Below are positions 12,401 to 23,360 of a DNA stretch of 64,000 nt, in pieces. How positions within the stretch are numbered: the first letter of the stretch is position 1; every line of letters starts with the position of its first letter. Both the position numbers and the translations under genes were made by a program. The stretch is from Thermothielavioides terrestris NRRL 8126. Its lineage: Eukaryota > Ascomycota > Sordariomycetes > Sordariales > Chaetomiaceae. Under the pieces are notes generated by a model. That model made no database searches. It saw only the letters and a program-made list of their open reading frames with translations, and had not been told where the DNA came from. The DNA is taken from NCBI RefSeq assembly GCF_000226115.1, contig NC_016459.1:3457501-3521500 (forward strand). The letters run 5' to 3'.

Positions 12401-14868
12401 TAAAGCTCTATTTAGCTATAGTATATATATTAGTGTAAGCTCTAAGTCGATACCTTTGTTATATACCTAGAGCTAGTAAACTATTGGTTAGCGATCTTCT
12501 AGTATAATGACTCTTATATCGTTGTCCTAGCGGATCTTATAGACGTTAAGTCCCTATTGCCGTTTAACCTAGCGTTTAAAAGCTCTAATAATGTTAAAGA
12601 GCTTAGTTTAACCTTTGTTGAAGAGTGTAAAAGCCTAGATCCGTCTACTAAATTCGTCTTTAATTATAAGGAGGTACTAGGATCTATTAAACCTAGAAAG
12701 GAATAAGAAGAGGTCTTAGGAGATACACTAAAATAGCTATAAGGCGCAATGCTCTATCTTATAAAGCGTATTGTACTCCCTAGTATACAACAGAGTATAT
12801 ACCTTATATTCGATCGTTAACGTTCCTTAGATTTTAACGTTCTTTGCGCTCTATACCAATGTCTAAAGAGCTCTTTAACCTAAATGTCTAGATCTCTTAT
12901 ACTAAAGCTCCTTAGTATCTTCTCTCTCTTAAGACGTATATAATATATATAACCTCGTATTATCCTTATAAACAACTATATTCATTGTCACTAGGACTAT
13001 AAAGCTCTATAAAGGTTAGAGAATATAAAAGTAAAAGGAAAGGTTCTTCGATTCGAGGAAAACTATATTAAACTTATAAACTAACTACTTGACCTTTATA
13101 CTCTTCTTAAGTATTCTATACTATAGAGAGTAGTCTAGACCTAAATACTAGATACTAGCTATATATAAAGCGGTCTCTAATATAATATTAGTATAAAAGC
13201 CCTTTATTATAGTAACGTTCTTTAAGTAGAGGTCTATAGTTCCTTTCCTCTACTCTTTATCTAGTATACCTTTTATAATACGCTCTCCTCTTTCTAAAAT
13301 AGAAAAAGTAGTAGTACCTACTTCTATATAGTTACTATCTTCTAATAGTATAAAGGTACTAGGAACTAGGAGCTTCTTGTCGTTAACAATATATAGAGTA
13401 GTATAGTTGTTAAAGAGAGTACTCTAAGAGAGCTAGTAGGTAATAGTAGTCGAGAATATAAATAGGTAGTAAACTCCTTTGCCTAGGAGGTTTAAGTCAA
13501 TAATAGTATAGATAATCTTATTAGAAGAAGCTAACCTAGAGTTCCTTTACTCTATAAAGCTAGAGCTATACCGCTTTTAGAGGCTTTCCTAAAGGGAATT
13601 CTACTTTAGTTCGTTAAAGCGCTTTCTAATCTTAGTAATCTATACTTCTAAGAGCTTATAGTAGCCCTTCTCTACCTTAGTAATTACTATCTAGAGAAAC
13701 TAATACTCTACTAGCTTCTACCTATATTTACTATTAGCTTTGCAAAGGTATAAGTAGAGCTTTAAGCTATAAAAGCCTATACTATCTATAGAACTATTGC
13801 CTTAAGCTATTCCTAAAGAGGTAAATATACTATAGCTAAGCCCCTTAGTAGCGATATTATCGATTTGAATACCAAGGCGAGCGCCTAGCTCTTTAAGAGT
13901 AGGAATTAGGTACCTCTAGGCCTTAAGTGCCTTAATCTTAGAGAGCTAGTAACAAGCCTAGTCTAGGGCGATCTAGTAATCGACTACCTTAATAAGGTGT
14001 TTAGATACTCTAGGTCTAACTACTTTAGGGATATTGAAGCTCTTTATATATAGGTACACTTTGTTCTAAGAGTAGTACTACTTATATAGGTTAATACCTA
14101 CTCTATATACCTTTTACAATACTATTATATATTGTCGAATAGCTAAATCTTTAATAAGAGCATTAGAAGGTATAAACTATTTCTAAAGCTTATAAATAAG
14201 AGCTTAGAGACTACTAAGTCTAATATTCGAAATAACAATATATATAGTATTAAATAAAGGTTAGTAAATAGAGTATATAATCTATTAGAGGATAAACGAA
14301 TATAACTTTATCCTATTCTTCTAGATAACTATAAATATAAAGTATTCCTTATATATAGCTTTGAGCTTAGTAGTAACCTCTTATTTAATAGAAGCTAAGG
14401 CTTAGCCTATAAGGATACCTAATTCCTTAGTGTATTTCTTATAAAGCTCTTCGACTACTTTATCCTCTAAAGGAACTTTTAGTTATTTATCCTAAGGCTT
14501 GTTAGGAATATCTAGATTATATTCGTCCTAGATACTATTACTTATAGCTATAAGCTTAAGCTCTATAAACTATTTAGTCTAATCTATATAGGACTAGAGC
14601 ATAATAATTAAATTGCTCTTAATAGTCGTTATACTAAGGTATAAAGCATAAGAAAAGGAGAGAGAGAGAGAGCTTACTATAGGTTACTAGCTATATACAA
14701 TTATAGAGCGCCTAGGCTTATAATTGACACGTTATAGCGAGCTACAAGGTGTAGATACAATGGTAGGATTGTAGTAGAGTATCGGAATGCAAAGAGAGTA
14801 CGTTGTTCTAGTACAAAGGAGAGCTAAAGACTGAACAGAGCGTGGTATATATATATCCAGGAGTGGGG
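9410..14868 (-). mobile_element. Ty1/copia retrotransposon F, RIP-degraded
   Basis: Minus-strand copia pol. The RT segment that is KARxxVRGDLQ in the family is recognisable near 10770. The catalytic motif reads YIDN at 10396-10385, so the second aspartate is lost. A GSLLY...TRPD-like segment lies near 10060, RNase H near 9760, and the C-terminal MPxDGLTK signature near 9500, with the stop near 9410. Integrase fills roughly 11800-13700, and a gag-like start lies near 14600. The right edge is where AT-rich sequence gives way to normal DNA near 14868. I did not find a matching LTR pair, so both element ends are approximate. Confidence 0.8.
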
Positions 14869-15414
14869 AAGCCATGGCCAGTGCGCTGTGCCAAGCTCTG
14901 AGCCCCTTACCCCTGACGTGACAGGAAGTACACTACCAAAGTGACGCTGCCTGGCAACCAGGTATCTACCTTGACCTTAGTTGTGAGAGGTAAGTTAGAA
15001 CCCCTGCTCGGTTCTAGCCGGGGACATTGCAGGGGGGTGGGCGTATTTTGTGGAGCGAAAACATGACTTTGCAGCTGTAATGACAGGGGGTTGAAGTCTT
15101 GCTCGAAACCGCAGGATCACAGGAAGAGCTTCTCCACCTTCAAAGTTTAAATCCTAAAGGATGCATTCCTGAAGAACGGAGGATATGGTTGAGCTGACCG
15201 GACCCTCCTCTTCATACGGGATGCATTAACGGTTATATAGAAGAGGACCCTGCAGCTCTCAGCTGCTTCTCACACTCTCAGCATCTGCCATCAGTCATTC
15301 TGTTTGTCGTCCACAATATCCCGCTGCATAATTTACTACTACTAGTTAGAGCGGCAGAACCAGCAACGACACTGTGGTAAAATCCGAGTCGCGCCAACAA
15401 TCACCGCATGTACA
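14869..15414. other. Intergenic: upstream region of the methyltransferase gene
   Basis: Unmutated, mixed-composition DNA between the copia F edge and the methyltransferase start. Besides the TATA-like element listed separately I see no ORF, RNA gene or repeat. Confidence 0.6.
15234..15240 (+). promoter_or_regulatory. TATA-like element, methyltransferase
   Basis: TATATAG lies 175 bp before the ATG at 15415. It is followed by a pyrimidine-rich stretch (15255-15300) that could hold the transcription start. Position and composition fit a fungal core promoter; this is inference. Confidence 0.45.
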
Positions 15415-16326
15415 ATGGAGCAAGCGATCTCTGCGCAATCCCCGGGGGCCACACCGTGCTCGGTGCTACACGAGATGCGTACCCTTGAGAACAGCGGTGC
15501 CTACTTCCTTCCCAAGTTGCATGCGCTGCGGGAGCTGAACCCGACGCTGAAGGTGCTTGACGTCGGCTGCGGCTGCGGAAGCGTGACGGCAAGCTTCGCC
15601 AAGACGATCGGGCCGCAGGGCCGCGTGGTGGGCGTGGACGTGGACCCCGCGAAAGTGCAGCACGCGAAGAACGTGGCGGCGCGCGAGGGCCTCGCCGACC
15701 AGGTCGAGGTGCTCGAGGCCGACGCCTACAAGCTCCCGTTCGCCGACGCAGAATTCGACGTCGTCCATACCCACCAGGTCCTCGCCCACACCGCCCGTCC
15801 CTGGGACGTACTCGCCGAGATGCTTCGCGTCACCAAGCCCGGCGGCATCGTCGTCGCGCGCGAGGGCGACCTCGACTCAGAGGTCGTGTGGCCCGTCACC
15901 CCTGGCCTCGAGAAGTTTCATAAGCTCATCGCCACGGCTATGAATGCCCGCGGCAAAGGGGGCGGTGGATCGAATGCCGGACGCCAGCTCCTCCCGTGGG
16001 CCCTGAAGATCGGCGTGCCCAGGAGCAAGATAAACTTCAGCTTTGGAACTTGGTGGTTTGACACGGCAGAGCATAAGGAGATATGGGGTACGTTTTGTGA
16101 AAGGCGAATTTTCTGCCTTGCAGTAACTGGACGATTCTAACTTCGCTATTCAGCCAATGCTATGGCAGATCAGGTGCGAAGTGGTCAGGTTCGCGAGGTC
16201 GCCGTGAAGTCGGGTCTTGTCACCGAAGCCGATCTCGACGAAATGGCGGAGGCTTGGGAGCATTGGGCTGCGAGGGAGGATTCTAGTGTGGCCATGATGC
16301 ATGGAGAAATCATCATCGCCAAGTAG
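15415..16326 (+). CDS. SAM-dependent class I methyltransferase (UbiE/COQ5-like)
   Basis: Exons 15415-16087 and 16154-16326 give a 281-residue protein. The 66-nt intron 16088-16153 has donor GTACGT, branch point CTAAC at 16137-16141 and acceptor CAG. Without splicing the frame stops at 16140 and loses 57 residues. Motif I is VLDVGCGCGS at residues 47-56, where many relatives have Pro in place of Cys54. The acidic SAM-ribose loop is VVGVDVDP. Motif II is FADAEFDVVHTHQVLAH and motif III is VTKPGGIVVARE. The length fits stand-alone fungal UbiE-type methyltransferases, which act on small molecules; the substrate is unknown. No signal peptide or membrane segment is seen, so it is probably cytosolic. 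It converges on the chloroperoxidase gene. Codon use is GC-rich and shows no RIP. Confidence 0.92.
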
Positions 16327-17109
16327 CGAACCTGATGACAAGAGCAGCGACCACTCCAACGGCGGGTGGGGGTGATGGACCTGGCTCTGTCGGATTGCTT
16401 CCCGGCGATGGCTCGGCCTGGACTGGCTCGGCCCGGTCGTCGGCATGGCGGCTCGGTCCGCCCGCCTGCTCACCACTTACTGTCTCGCAATCCAGTGTCT
16501 CCAACCAAACCAAACAAATCGCATATATAGCATCGCAACTGAGCAGAATTGAGATCCAACCCAGTCAAGCTCGCACTAAGCATATAGGAAAAGGATTTCG
16601 TTGTATAGAGATCTTTCAATGTCAGGATAAACGGAAGAAATCAATAGGAATCCGTCTCTATGAGGTAGTTTTTGAATAATTCAGCCAGTTCCAATGCCAG
16701 AGAGCCATGGGGCCAGAGAGCCATAGAACCCGACTGTGGAATCGAGGGAGAGTTTTGCGTGGGTGCGGTCACCTAGTACGGTATGGGAAGCCAGGGTGTA
16801 CGGTCCGAAACGGCCGTCTCTCTAAACGATGGAACAGGGCTGGGGTTGCGGATGGTCCATGGATGGCTAGGTCAACCGACTCTGTACTGTATTGATGCGG
16901 AGGGCATCTTGGAGCACAGGGTGGAGGACGCCGATAATGCACAAGTTGGTGGTTCAGGCCGTCGCTAGGGCTGCGAAGCATGAGCCCCCAGACTCGCCTC
17001 CTTTCCGAACAAGCCAGCCACGTCCATGGCAAGGTCGAGACATCAAACAGCCACCGCTTCTCAGCCGGCTTTGCTAACCCGGCGGCGAAGTACGCGAAGT
17101 TTAACTGCT
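16327..17109. other. Intergenic region between convergent genes
   Basis: Tail-to-tail spacer that must hold both 3' ends. Short open frames occur but none has a recognisable product, intron structure or start context. Nothing else is seen. Confidence 0.6.
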
Positions 17110-18134
17110 TCACTCCCCCGGAAACCTCCCGGCGTGGAAGTCCCGCACCTTAATCTTTCGCGTGATGTTTGCCAGCGCCCCAGTGGCGTTGATAACCCGG
17201 TTCGTCAGTTGGTCGAGGTCCGAGTTTGAAATGACCTCCTTCGCCCGCCGCCAGCCAAGTTCCAGCGGCAGGCGTTCGTTCTCTGGCAAAATTTGGAATC
17301 CACTGTCAGACACAAGCACTGCCAAGACAACGACGCAGATCAAGCAGCCAGCAGCAAACTAACCGAAGAGATACTCGACCCACTGCCGGGGCACCGTCCC
17401 GGACACGCGGTCGCCCAGCGCGAGGATGTACGCGGCCGTCTCGCCGAAGCTGAACGCCTCGCCGATCTGGGAGAGCACGAAGGTGGGGTTGGTCGCGTTG
17501 GAGGTCAGCACGCGCGCCAGGCGGGCGTTGGCCGCCTGCTGGACGTCGATGATGGGGGTCTTCCAGTAGGACTTGGTCTGGTCGAAGACAGTTTGGTTGA
17601 ACGTGTGGTCGTCGTGACCGAAGTAGTAGTCCGCGCGGCTGCAGTGTGGATTTGAACATCAGTATGAAGGCGGTTTTCGGCCTGTCGGCGCGTGACCCAA
17701 GAGCAGGAGCACTCACCTCAAGCTGGCGTCGTGCTCCAGAATGTTGTGGCGGCTGAGATGGTCGAGGTCGAAGAAGGTCGCGTTGGGCTGGGGGTTGGTG
17801 GTTACCGCGAAGTTGAACAGGAGCTCGCCGAGCGTCTTATTAACGTTCAGGGCGGAGTTGAGAGCATTCACCGTGATCTCCTTGGTGATGTTGCGCCCGT
17901 TGTGTGGCAGAAAGCCGTGGTTGGCCAATGTGTTCAGCATCGGACAGGGCCCGCGCCGATCTTTCGGATGAGGAGAATGGTTAGCATAAGCCGAAGGAGC
18001 TTGGTACACCAGGATCACAACCCACCATCGCCTGGAGCAGGAGGATGCCAGCTCCAGAACTCGGGACTGGACCAGTCCGGCGAACTCAAAGCCAGTTGGC
18101 CTGATGCCAGGGTCAGGAGGATCGAGAGCTTCAT
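17110..18134 (-). CDS. Secreted haem-thiolate chloroperoxidase / unspecific peroxygenase-like
   Basis: Four minus-strand exons, 18134-18026, 17960-17717, 17638-17364 and 17282-17110, give 266 residues. The introns (65, 78 and 81 nt) start GTGGGT, GTGAGT and GTTAGT and end in AG; the first has a GCTAAC branch point. A signal peptide starts MKLSILLTLASGQLALS. The family signature RGPCP is at residues 39-43, with Cys42 as the expected axial haem ligand. Glu112-His113-Asp114 (LEHDAS) matches the acid-base pair of chloroperoxidases. NGRNIT and several other NxT/S sites suggest N-glycosylation. The family (Peroxidase_2, PF01328) uses H2O2 to halogenate or oxygenate organic substrates outside the cell. 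The 5' end lies 737 bp from a copia insertion, yet no RIP damage is visible in the coding exons. Confidence 0.93.
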
Positions 18135-18870
18135 GTTGCGGTAATGATGCTGAGAAGGTTTCTGGACCGAGGTTTGATAGTTGTAGCCAACGGAGAGTGA
18201 TGGGGTAGGCAGGCTCTCGGTCCTTTACTATTATATACAAGTCGAGGCGGTAACAATCTGTTAGAGACAAACGCTCCACGGACACACAGAGCTGCCTTGA
18301 CACACCGGTCATGCCCCCTCACCGACTCAGGTATCCTCCAATACGACGTCGTCCAATATTGCTGACATGAAATGCCGCGTCATATCCGCGGGCTAGGCGC
18401 TGTCGCGAGGCAGTGTTCTCGAATTGCCATGCAGCGCGTTGACAGGGTTGCATCCTCGCCCGGGCTGTTTTGATTGTGATGCGACCACAGGTCCGACGCG
18501 ATTCGTGCGTCGCCCCCTCGGTTGTTTGGAATTCGCAACCCGCGTGTTCAGGTCCCGGCACAGCCCCAACCGCTAGCCCGGTTCTTCCGGTCCCGCCGGG
18601 CCAGCTCGGAGCTTGAATCAGCAGCTACAGGGCAATCCCCGAGATGAGGATAGAGGTGTTCACTGCTAGTTATGCATGGCCCACATCCCGTCCAATGCAC
18701 ATAGAGTGTACACAGGAAGCCTTGGCATCTTGTAAAACTGCTATGATACAACCATGTTCTCCCTGGGTCGCTGAGACTACTTAGTTCGGACAACAGGGGT
18801 GCCAATGTATTCCATACATACCCAAGCTCAAACGTGCTTTGCCGTCCCTTAGTGTGGCCAACAGAGTACG
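18135..18870. other. Intergenic: upstream region of chloroperoxidase
   Basis: Normal-composition DNA up to the copia B LTR. Apart from the TATA box no gene or repeat is recognisable. The copia insertion at 18871 has separated it from whatever distal sequence lay upstream. Confidence 0.55.
18231..18237 (-). promoter_or_regulatory. TATA box of the chloroperoxidase gene
   Basis: TATATAA on the minus strand, about 97 bp before the ATG at 18134, a typical distance for a TATA-containing fungal promoter. Confidence 0.55.
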
Positions 18871-19088
18871 TGTCAGAACCTGGGCCTCAATACCGGGGGC
18901 TCGGCACCCACAGGCCGTACTACCGTAATTAGGATCTACTAGAGCTACAGATCTGGATACCTAGAGTAGCCCTCTTCTACATACACTTTGATCAATATAA
19001 TAAGCAACACCATCATTGATCACCATCTCTATATATCAGGCACTTCGTAATAGCTTCATTGCTTCTATCCTACATAGTAGCTTTATTA
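18871..19088 (+). repeat. 5' LTR of copia B
   Basis: 218 bp, from TGTCAGAACC to CTTTATTA, the latter corresponding to CTCTGTCA in the 3' LTR. The outer half keeps CpA and TpG, while the inner half is RIP-mutated. TSD GTACG lies immediately left. Confidence 0.93.
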
Positions 19089-20854
19089 ATTAAGAGTCTT
19101 ATTTACTTCGAAAACCCATTAAACAATACTATATAGCTCTATATACAACGACTAATAAAATCCCTTAGCAATACCCCTAAAAACGATTATTAGAATAGCT
19201 ACTATATCTTCGAAGGCCAATACGAAGGTTGACATTATCTTAGCGAGCCCTAATAACTAGGTGCCCTAGCATCGCTAGTTCGTCAACAAGGCTATATACT
19301 ATAAACTTATAGACTACTTTGAGGATAAGGAGGATCGCCTCCGCCCCGCCTTAGAGAGCGTTGACGCCTACGATATAGCCTAGGAGCGTATTAATCAGAA
19401 GCTCTAAGCCTACATTATAGAACTGAAGGACACCAAGGATACCAAGGCCCGCTATATAGCTCGTATCGTAGCTTATAGTATACCTTGCAACGATCCCTAA
19501 AATGAACTTTACGACAAAGCCTATAATCGTACTTCTAGTATAGAAGTTAGCGATTAAGGCGATCAACTACTTTGTAACGAAGACTACTAATCCGTTACTA
19601 CGCCTAGCTACTACGATTATAGCGACGATAGCTACTTTGACGATAGACAGTACTACCGATCTTTATCTATTGTTAAGTCGTTCAACGTAGCCTACTAGGA
19701 GGTATATAGGGCCCTTAAGAAGGAGCTTAGAAGCAACTTTACTACGTTCGTCGCAATGATCTATAAAGAGTATAATAACTATAACTAGAAGTATAAGCTC
19801 TAGTGCCAACGGCTTAATTAGATAAAGCACTTTATAACTACTACCGTATTAGCGAACTACTATACTATATACTTCTCGAAGGGCTACTCCCTTCGAATAT
19901 AGTATTATAACCTTAAGAAGATTATAGAACCTACTATAGAAACTAAACTCGAGCTTCGAATATACCTCCGAACCTACCTCGATACGCTTAAGCACCCTAG
20001 GAATATATATATAAGGGCTATTGAGTTTGAGAGGTAGATCGTTAAGTAGAAGAACTTAATAGATAAATCGACTACCTAAGGGCTTATTAAAGCTAAGGAT
20101 CTAGGCATCTAGTTCACTGAACTAATATAGGCCCTTATAAACCCTATCCTAATATTCGTTTCGTACTACTAGACAAACTAGATAGACTAGATTAAGAAGC
20201 TTAGGTTTAGAGATATCGCCGTTGTAGTCTATAAAGGCGTTGAACTGTTCTTTGAGAAAGCTCTTAGCTATATTAGCAAAGGCTCCTTTGCAATATATAG
20301 AGTCTAGGAGAAAGAAAACAATACTACTGACTACTAAGAACAATAGGGTGACTATGCCTATTAGGGCCCCCGTAAGGAGGGCGCTAAAGGCGGAAGATTA
20401 TAGGCCAAACAGAAGCTTAGTACAGCTTCTACATCTACTATTCCTACAATATAGTCTCTAGATATACCTTAGTGCTATACCTATAACCATTTCTATATAA
20501 CTGAGCTATATTACTATCTATATTTAGAGAATATACTAGAGGGATAGGAGGCAAGACCTTATGTTAAGGCGTGTATAGAAGCGAATTTAAAGAGCGATTT
20601 ATTTCTATAAGCTAAAGCGAATAGGCTCTATATAAAGAGATCTAGGACTATAATCAACTACAACGCTAAAAGCAATAGAGGCGATAAATTACATTGACTA
20701 GCCGTAGTTTAGATAGTATAACCTTCGAAGGCACTATAGCTATTGAACTAAGTAGCATTACACTAATAGGTATAAAATATAGGCATTGAACACTAGGATC
20801 AAGATTATACCAATAGGTATAATACTAGCCTAGGCATTAAACACTATACTAATA

Positions 20855-20945
20855 GGCGTAGTGCCAACTAGGCCGCCTAGGAGCCTAGCGTTGCTTTTAA
20901 ATACTAGATTAAGGGGCGTAATGCCAACTAGGCCGCCTAGGAGCC
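20855..20945 (+). repeat. Coding direct repeat within copia B gag
   Basis: A 31-bp unit (GGCGTARTGCCAACTAGGCC...GGAGCC) occurs at 20855-20885 and 20915-20945, 60 bp apart. It encodes R(S/N)AN-stop-AA-stop-EP, where the stops are TAG. The same pair exists in the minus-strand sister copy near 57910-58000. It is an internal protein repeat of the family rather than a regulatory site. Confidence 0.7.
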
Positions 20946-21605
20946 AAATATAGCCTTGAATAGATTGAACAACAACGCTACTCCTCTAAGTAGACTAAAC
21001 AATATCGCTCTATTTAGCTATCGAATAGCTTGTAGATACGTATAGCGAGCTATAGGCAAATACTTAGTAAGCTTTATAGCGATCTAAGCAATATACTAAG
21101 TAGGAGAATTATATCCTTTAATCAACTCGGTGATCCTAGATTTAAGGTCAACTATTTATATCGCTAATTACCTTAGTAGGTTTAAAAGGCCTTTTAAACT
21201 AGTAGTACCTAACGACTATATCTAGGTAGGCGAATACCCTATTTAGATCAAGGGATATAGCAAGATAGATGTTAAACTATAGAACAACAAAGGTATCGCG
21301 ATTATTACATTATATAACGTTGTATACTACCCAACTTTTGTTTATAACATTGTATCGCTAGAACAACTCAACTAGCAAGGGATCTAGTAGGACAACAGCT
21401 TATAAAGCGTATTAAAATACCCTCTTAGACAGTACGATCACTCCCTCCTTAGATATACTACCAAGCTTTTCCAACAATATGTCCTTAAGTATATGCTAGA
21501 GGACTATACGCCTATAGCCTTTGCGATTAGAATATAGAAGCTTAAACGCTTTGTAAGGCGTGTAGAGAGCATAGCAGATACTATAATATAGCACTTGCGC
21601 CTTAG

Positions 21606-21939
21606 TGTAACAGGAGTCTTCGAGTGCTACTGGTGAGATACCTTAAGGCAGAGAAGTACAACAGTACTATAGTAGTGACCAGGGCGAGTAATTGCAGTTT
21701 CTAAGGTGACACTGTCTAAATACGTCTCCTATTGTAATTAGAGGCTGATCCTTAGAGGATTAGGAATCTTCCTCCGCCTCGGTAGGCGACTACCTACCCT
21801 TTTAGCTACGATTCCTAGGCTCCAAATATATACGTTATATTATACATTATAGATATAAGCTTCTAGGTTCTAGGTGCTTACTCTGTCTTAGAACTGTACT
21901 AGCTCCTACTCGATAGCAGTTTATATATATACTATAACA
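21606..21939 (-). repeat. 3' LTR of gypsy B
   Basis: 334 bp. In plus-strand reading it starts TGTAACAGGAG and ends ACTATAACA. It matches the right-hand LTR at 37240-38064 once the solo LTR inserted there is removed. Confidence 0.92.
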
Positions 21940-22256
21940 GTTTGTCCTCCCCTCTATAGAACCTATCTTTAGGTTTAGACTTCGTAGTCGATAGCGTACT
22001 ATATTGCCTAATCTCTAAAAAAGGTCCGTCTACCTATATAGACTCGCTAACCAACGGTGCAAAGGGTAATGGGTTGTCTACCTAATTACGAGCTTTATCT
22101 AGGATTTAGTAGAGTATCTTTATAGAGTTAGACTAGTTGCTAGGGCAATATATATAGCGCGCTTTGCCCTTTTTATAATAATTTATATTTTACTATTGTA
22201 TATAGACTACTTATACCCTACTTTAAATTCGTATTATAGTAGCTACGCTTTATACT

Positions 22257-23360
22257 TTGTATTTTCTTTTCTTTATATATTATCAATCTATTAGTTATAG
22301 CGCCCTCCTTCTCTCTACCTTCTCGCCTTATATTCCTATCTTTATTACTACCTATATATCGTTGTTTTCCTTTATCTCGTCTCTACTACCTATTCTTTGT
22401 CAACTCGTTATAGATTTAAAGGAGTTTCTTATACTTCTAGCTTACGAAAAGTCGCCTTGCCTTAAGTGTTTATATACTATATATAAGAACCTTCTATATA
22501 ATTTGCTAATACCTATTATTCCTAAATACGGTATTACTAAGTTGTCGTCGAGTCGTTGCGATTAATATATAAAGAGAAAGGATATTTATATATTAATAAG
22601 TAGCTTAGGACCAATGTTAGATAATAGCTTACCTACTAACCTAGTTAAGCTATTAGTATAATATCTAGAGATTTAATTAATTTAATAATTAGTTTATATA
22701 TTGTACAACTCCTCTATAAAGCTAAAGAGAGTCAAATTTTATCCGATTAGAAGTCCTTCGACGGTTAGAAGGACAATAAGGAGTACACCCTTTTAGATGA
22801 TACTCGCTATAGTATTGTACGCCTATCAAAGAAGTTGGTCAACACTTTCTACGCTATAGACGAGGTATACCGCTACGTTTATAGTATTACGTTGAATAAA
22901 CGCTTTATAACCGACTAGCAATTAGCCTTTAAGGCTATAGTTGTTAAGTATATAGAACTCAACGTTTCCCTCTTTCTATAGCCTAAGCACTTAGATAATA
23001 TATCTTTATTAGCGGTAGGTCACTCCTATCTATCCCTCGGGTTGGTTACTAAGAATATTAATAGCGATTTAGTATCAACGTAAGCTAGAAGTATAGGATT
23101 TAAAGAGGGCTTGCCGCCTTCGTCCTAACGATATAGGCTATCTTACCTACATATAGGCGAAATATAATTTCGCTAAAGAGTTAATCTTATTGTTCGCCAA
23201 TGAAATTAGCGATTATAAAAATGCCTTAGACCTAATAGAGCAGGTCTACCTATTCTATAAGTCGTTAACCTAGCGTTCTCTTATAGTTTAATCAGGGTTT
23301 TAGAGAAAAGGTCTAGCTGTTTTATCTATATATAACTATATAAATTAATTTATATATATT
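22257..23360 (+). pseudogene. Plus-strand (antisense) accessory reading frame in gypsy B, unknown product
   Basis: Not recognised. It lies between the integrase (minus strand) and the 3' LTR but reads on the plus strand. An uninterrupted stretch of about 100 codons ends at 22565 and contains a C-x2-C pair (SPCLKCLYTIYK). A second segment from about 22700 to 23085 reads as a soluble, charged protein (LLDDTRYSIVRLSKKLVNTF, NVSLFL-stop-PKHLDNISLL) with only TAG/TAA stops of RIP type. A third segment after about 23160 in another frame (FAKELILLFANEISDYKNAL) suggests an intron or indel. No start codon or splice site is certain. Alternatives are chance openness in AT-rich DNA or a captured gene fragment. 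Confidence 0.4.

Noticed and set aside
20757..20900. Repeats such as ACTAATAGGYRTAR suggesting a CRISPR-like or iteron array
   Set aside because: They lie within the copia gag coding region, encode a repeated peptide and recur in the sister copy; no spacer structure.
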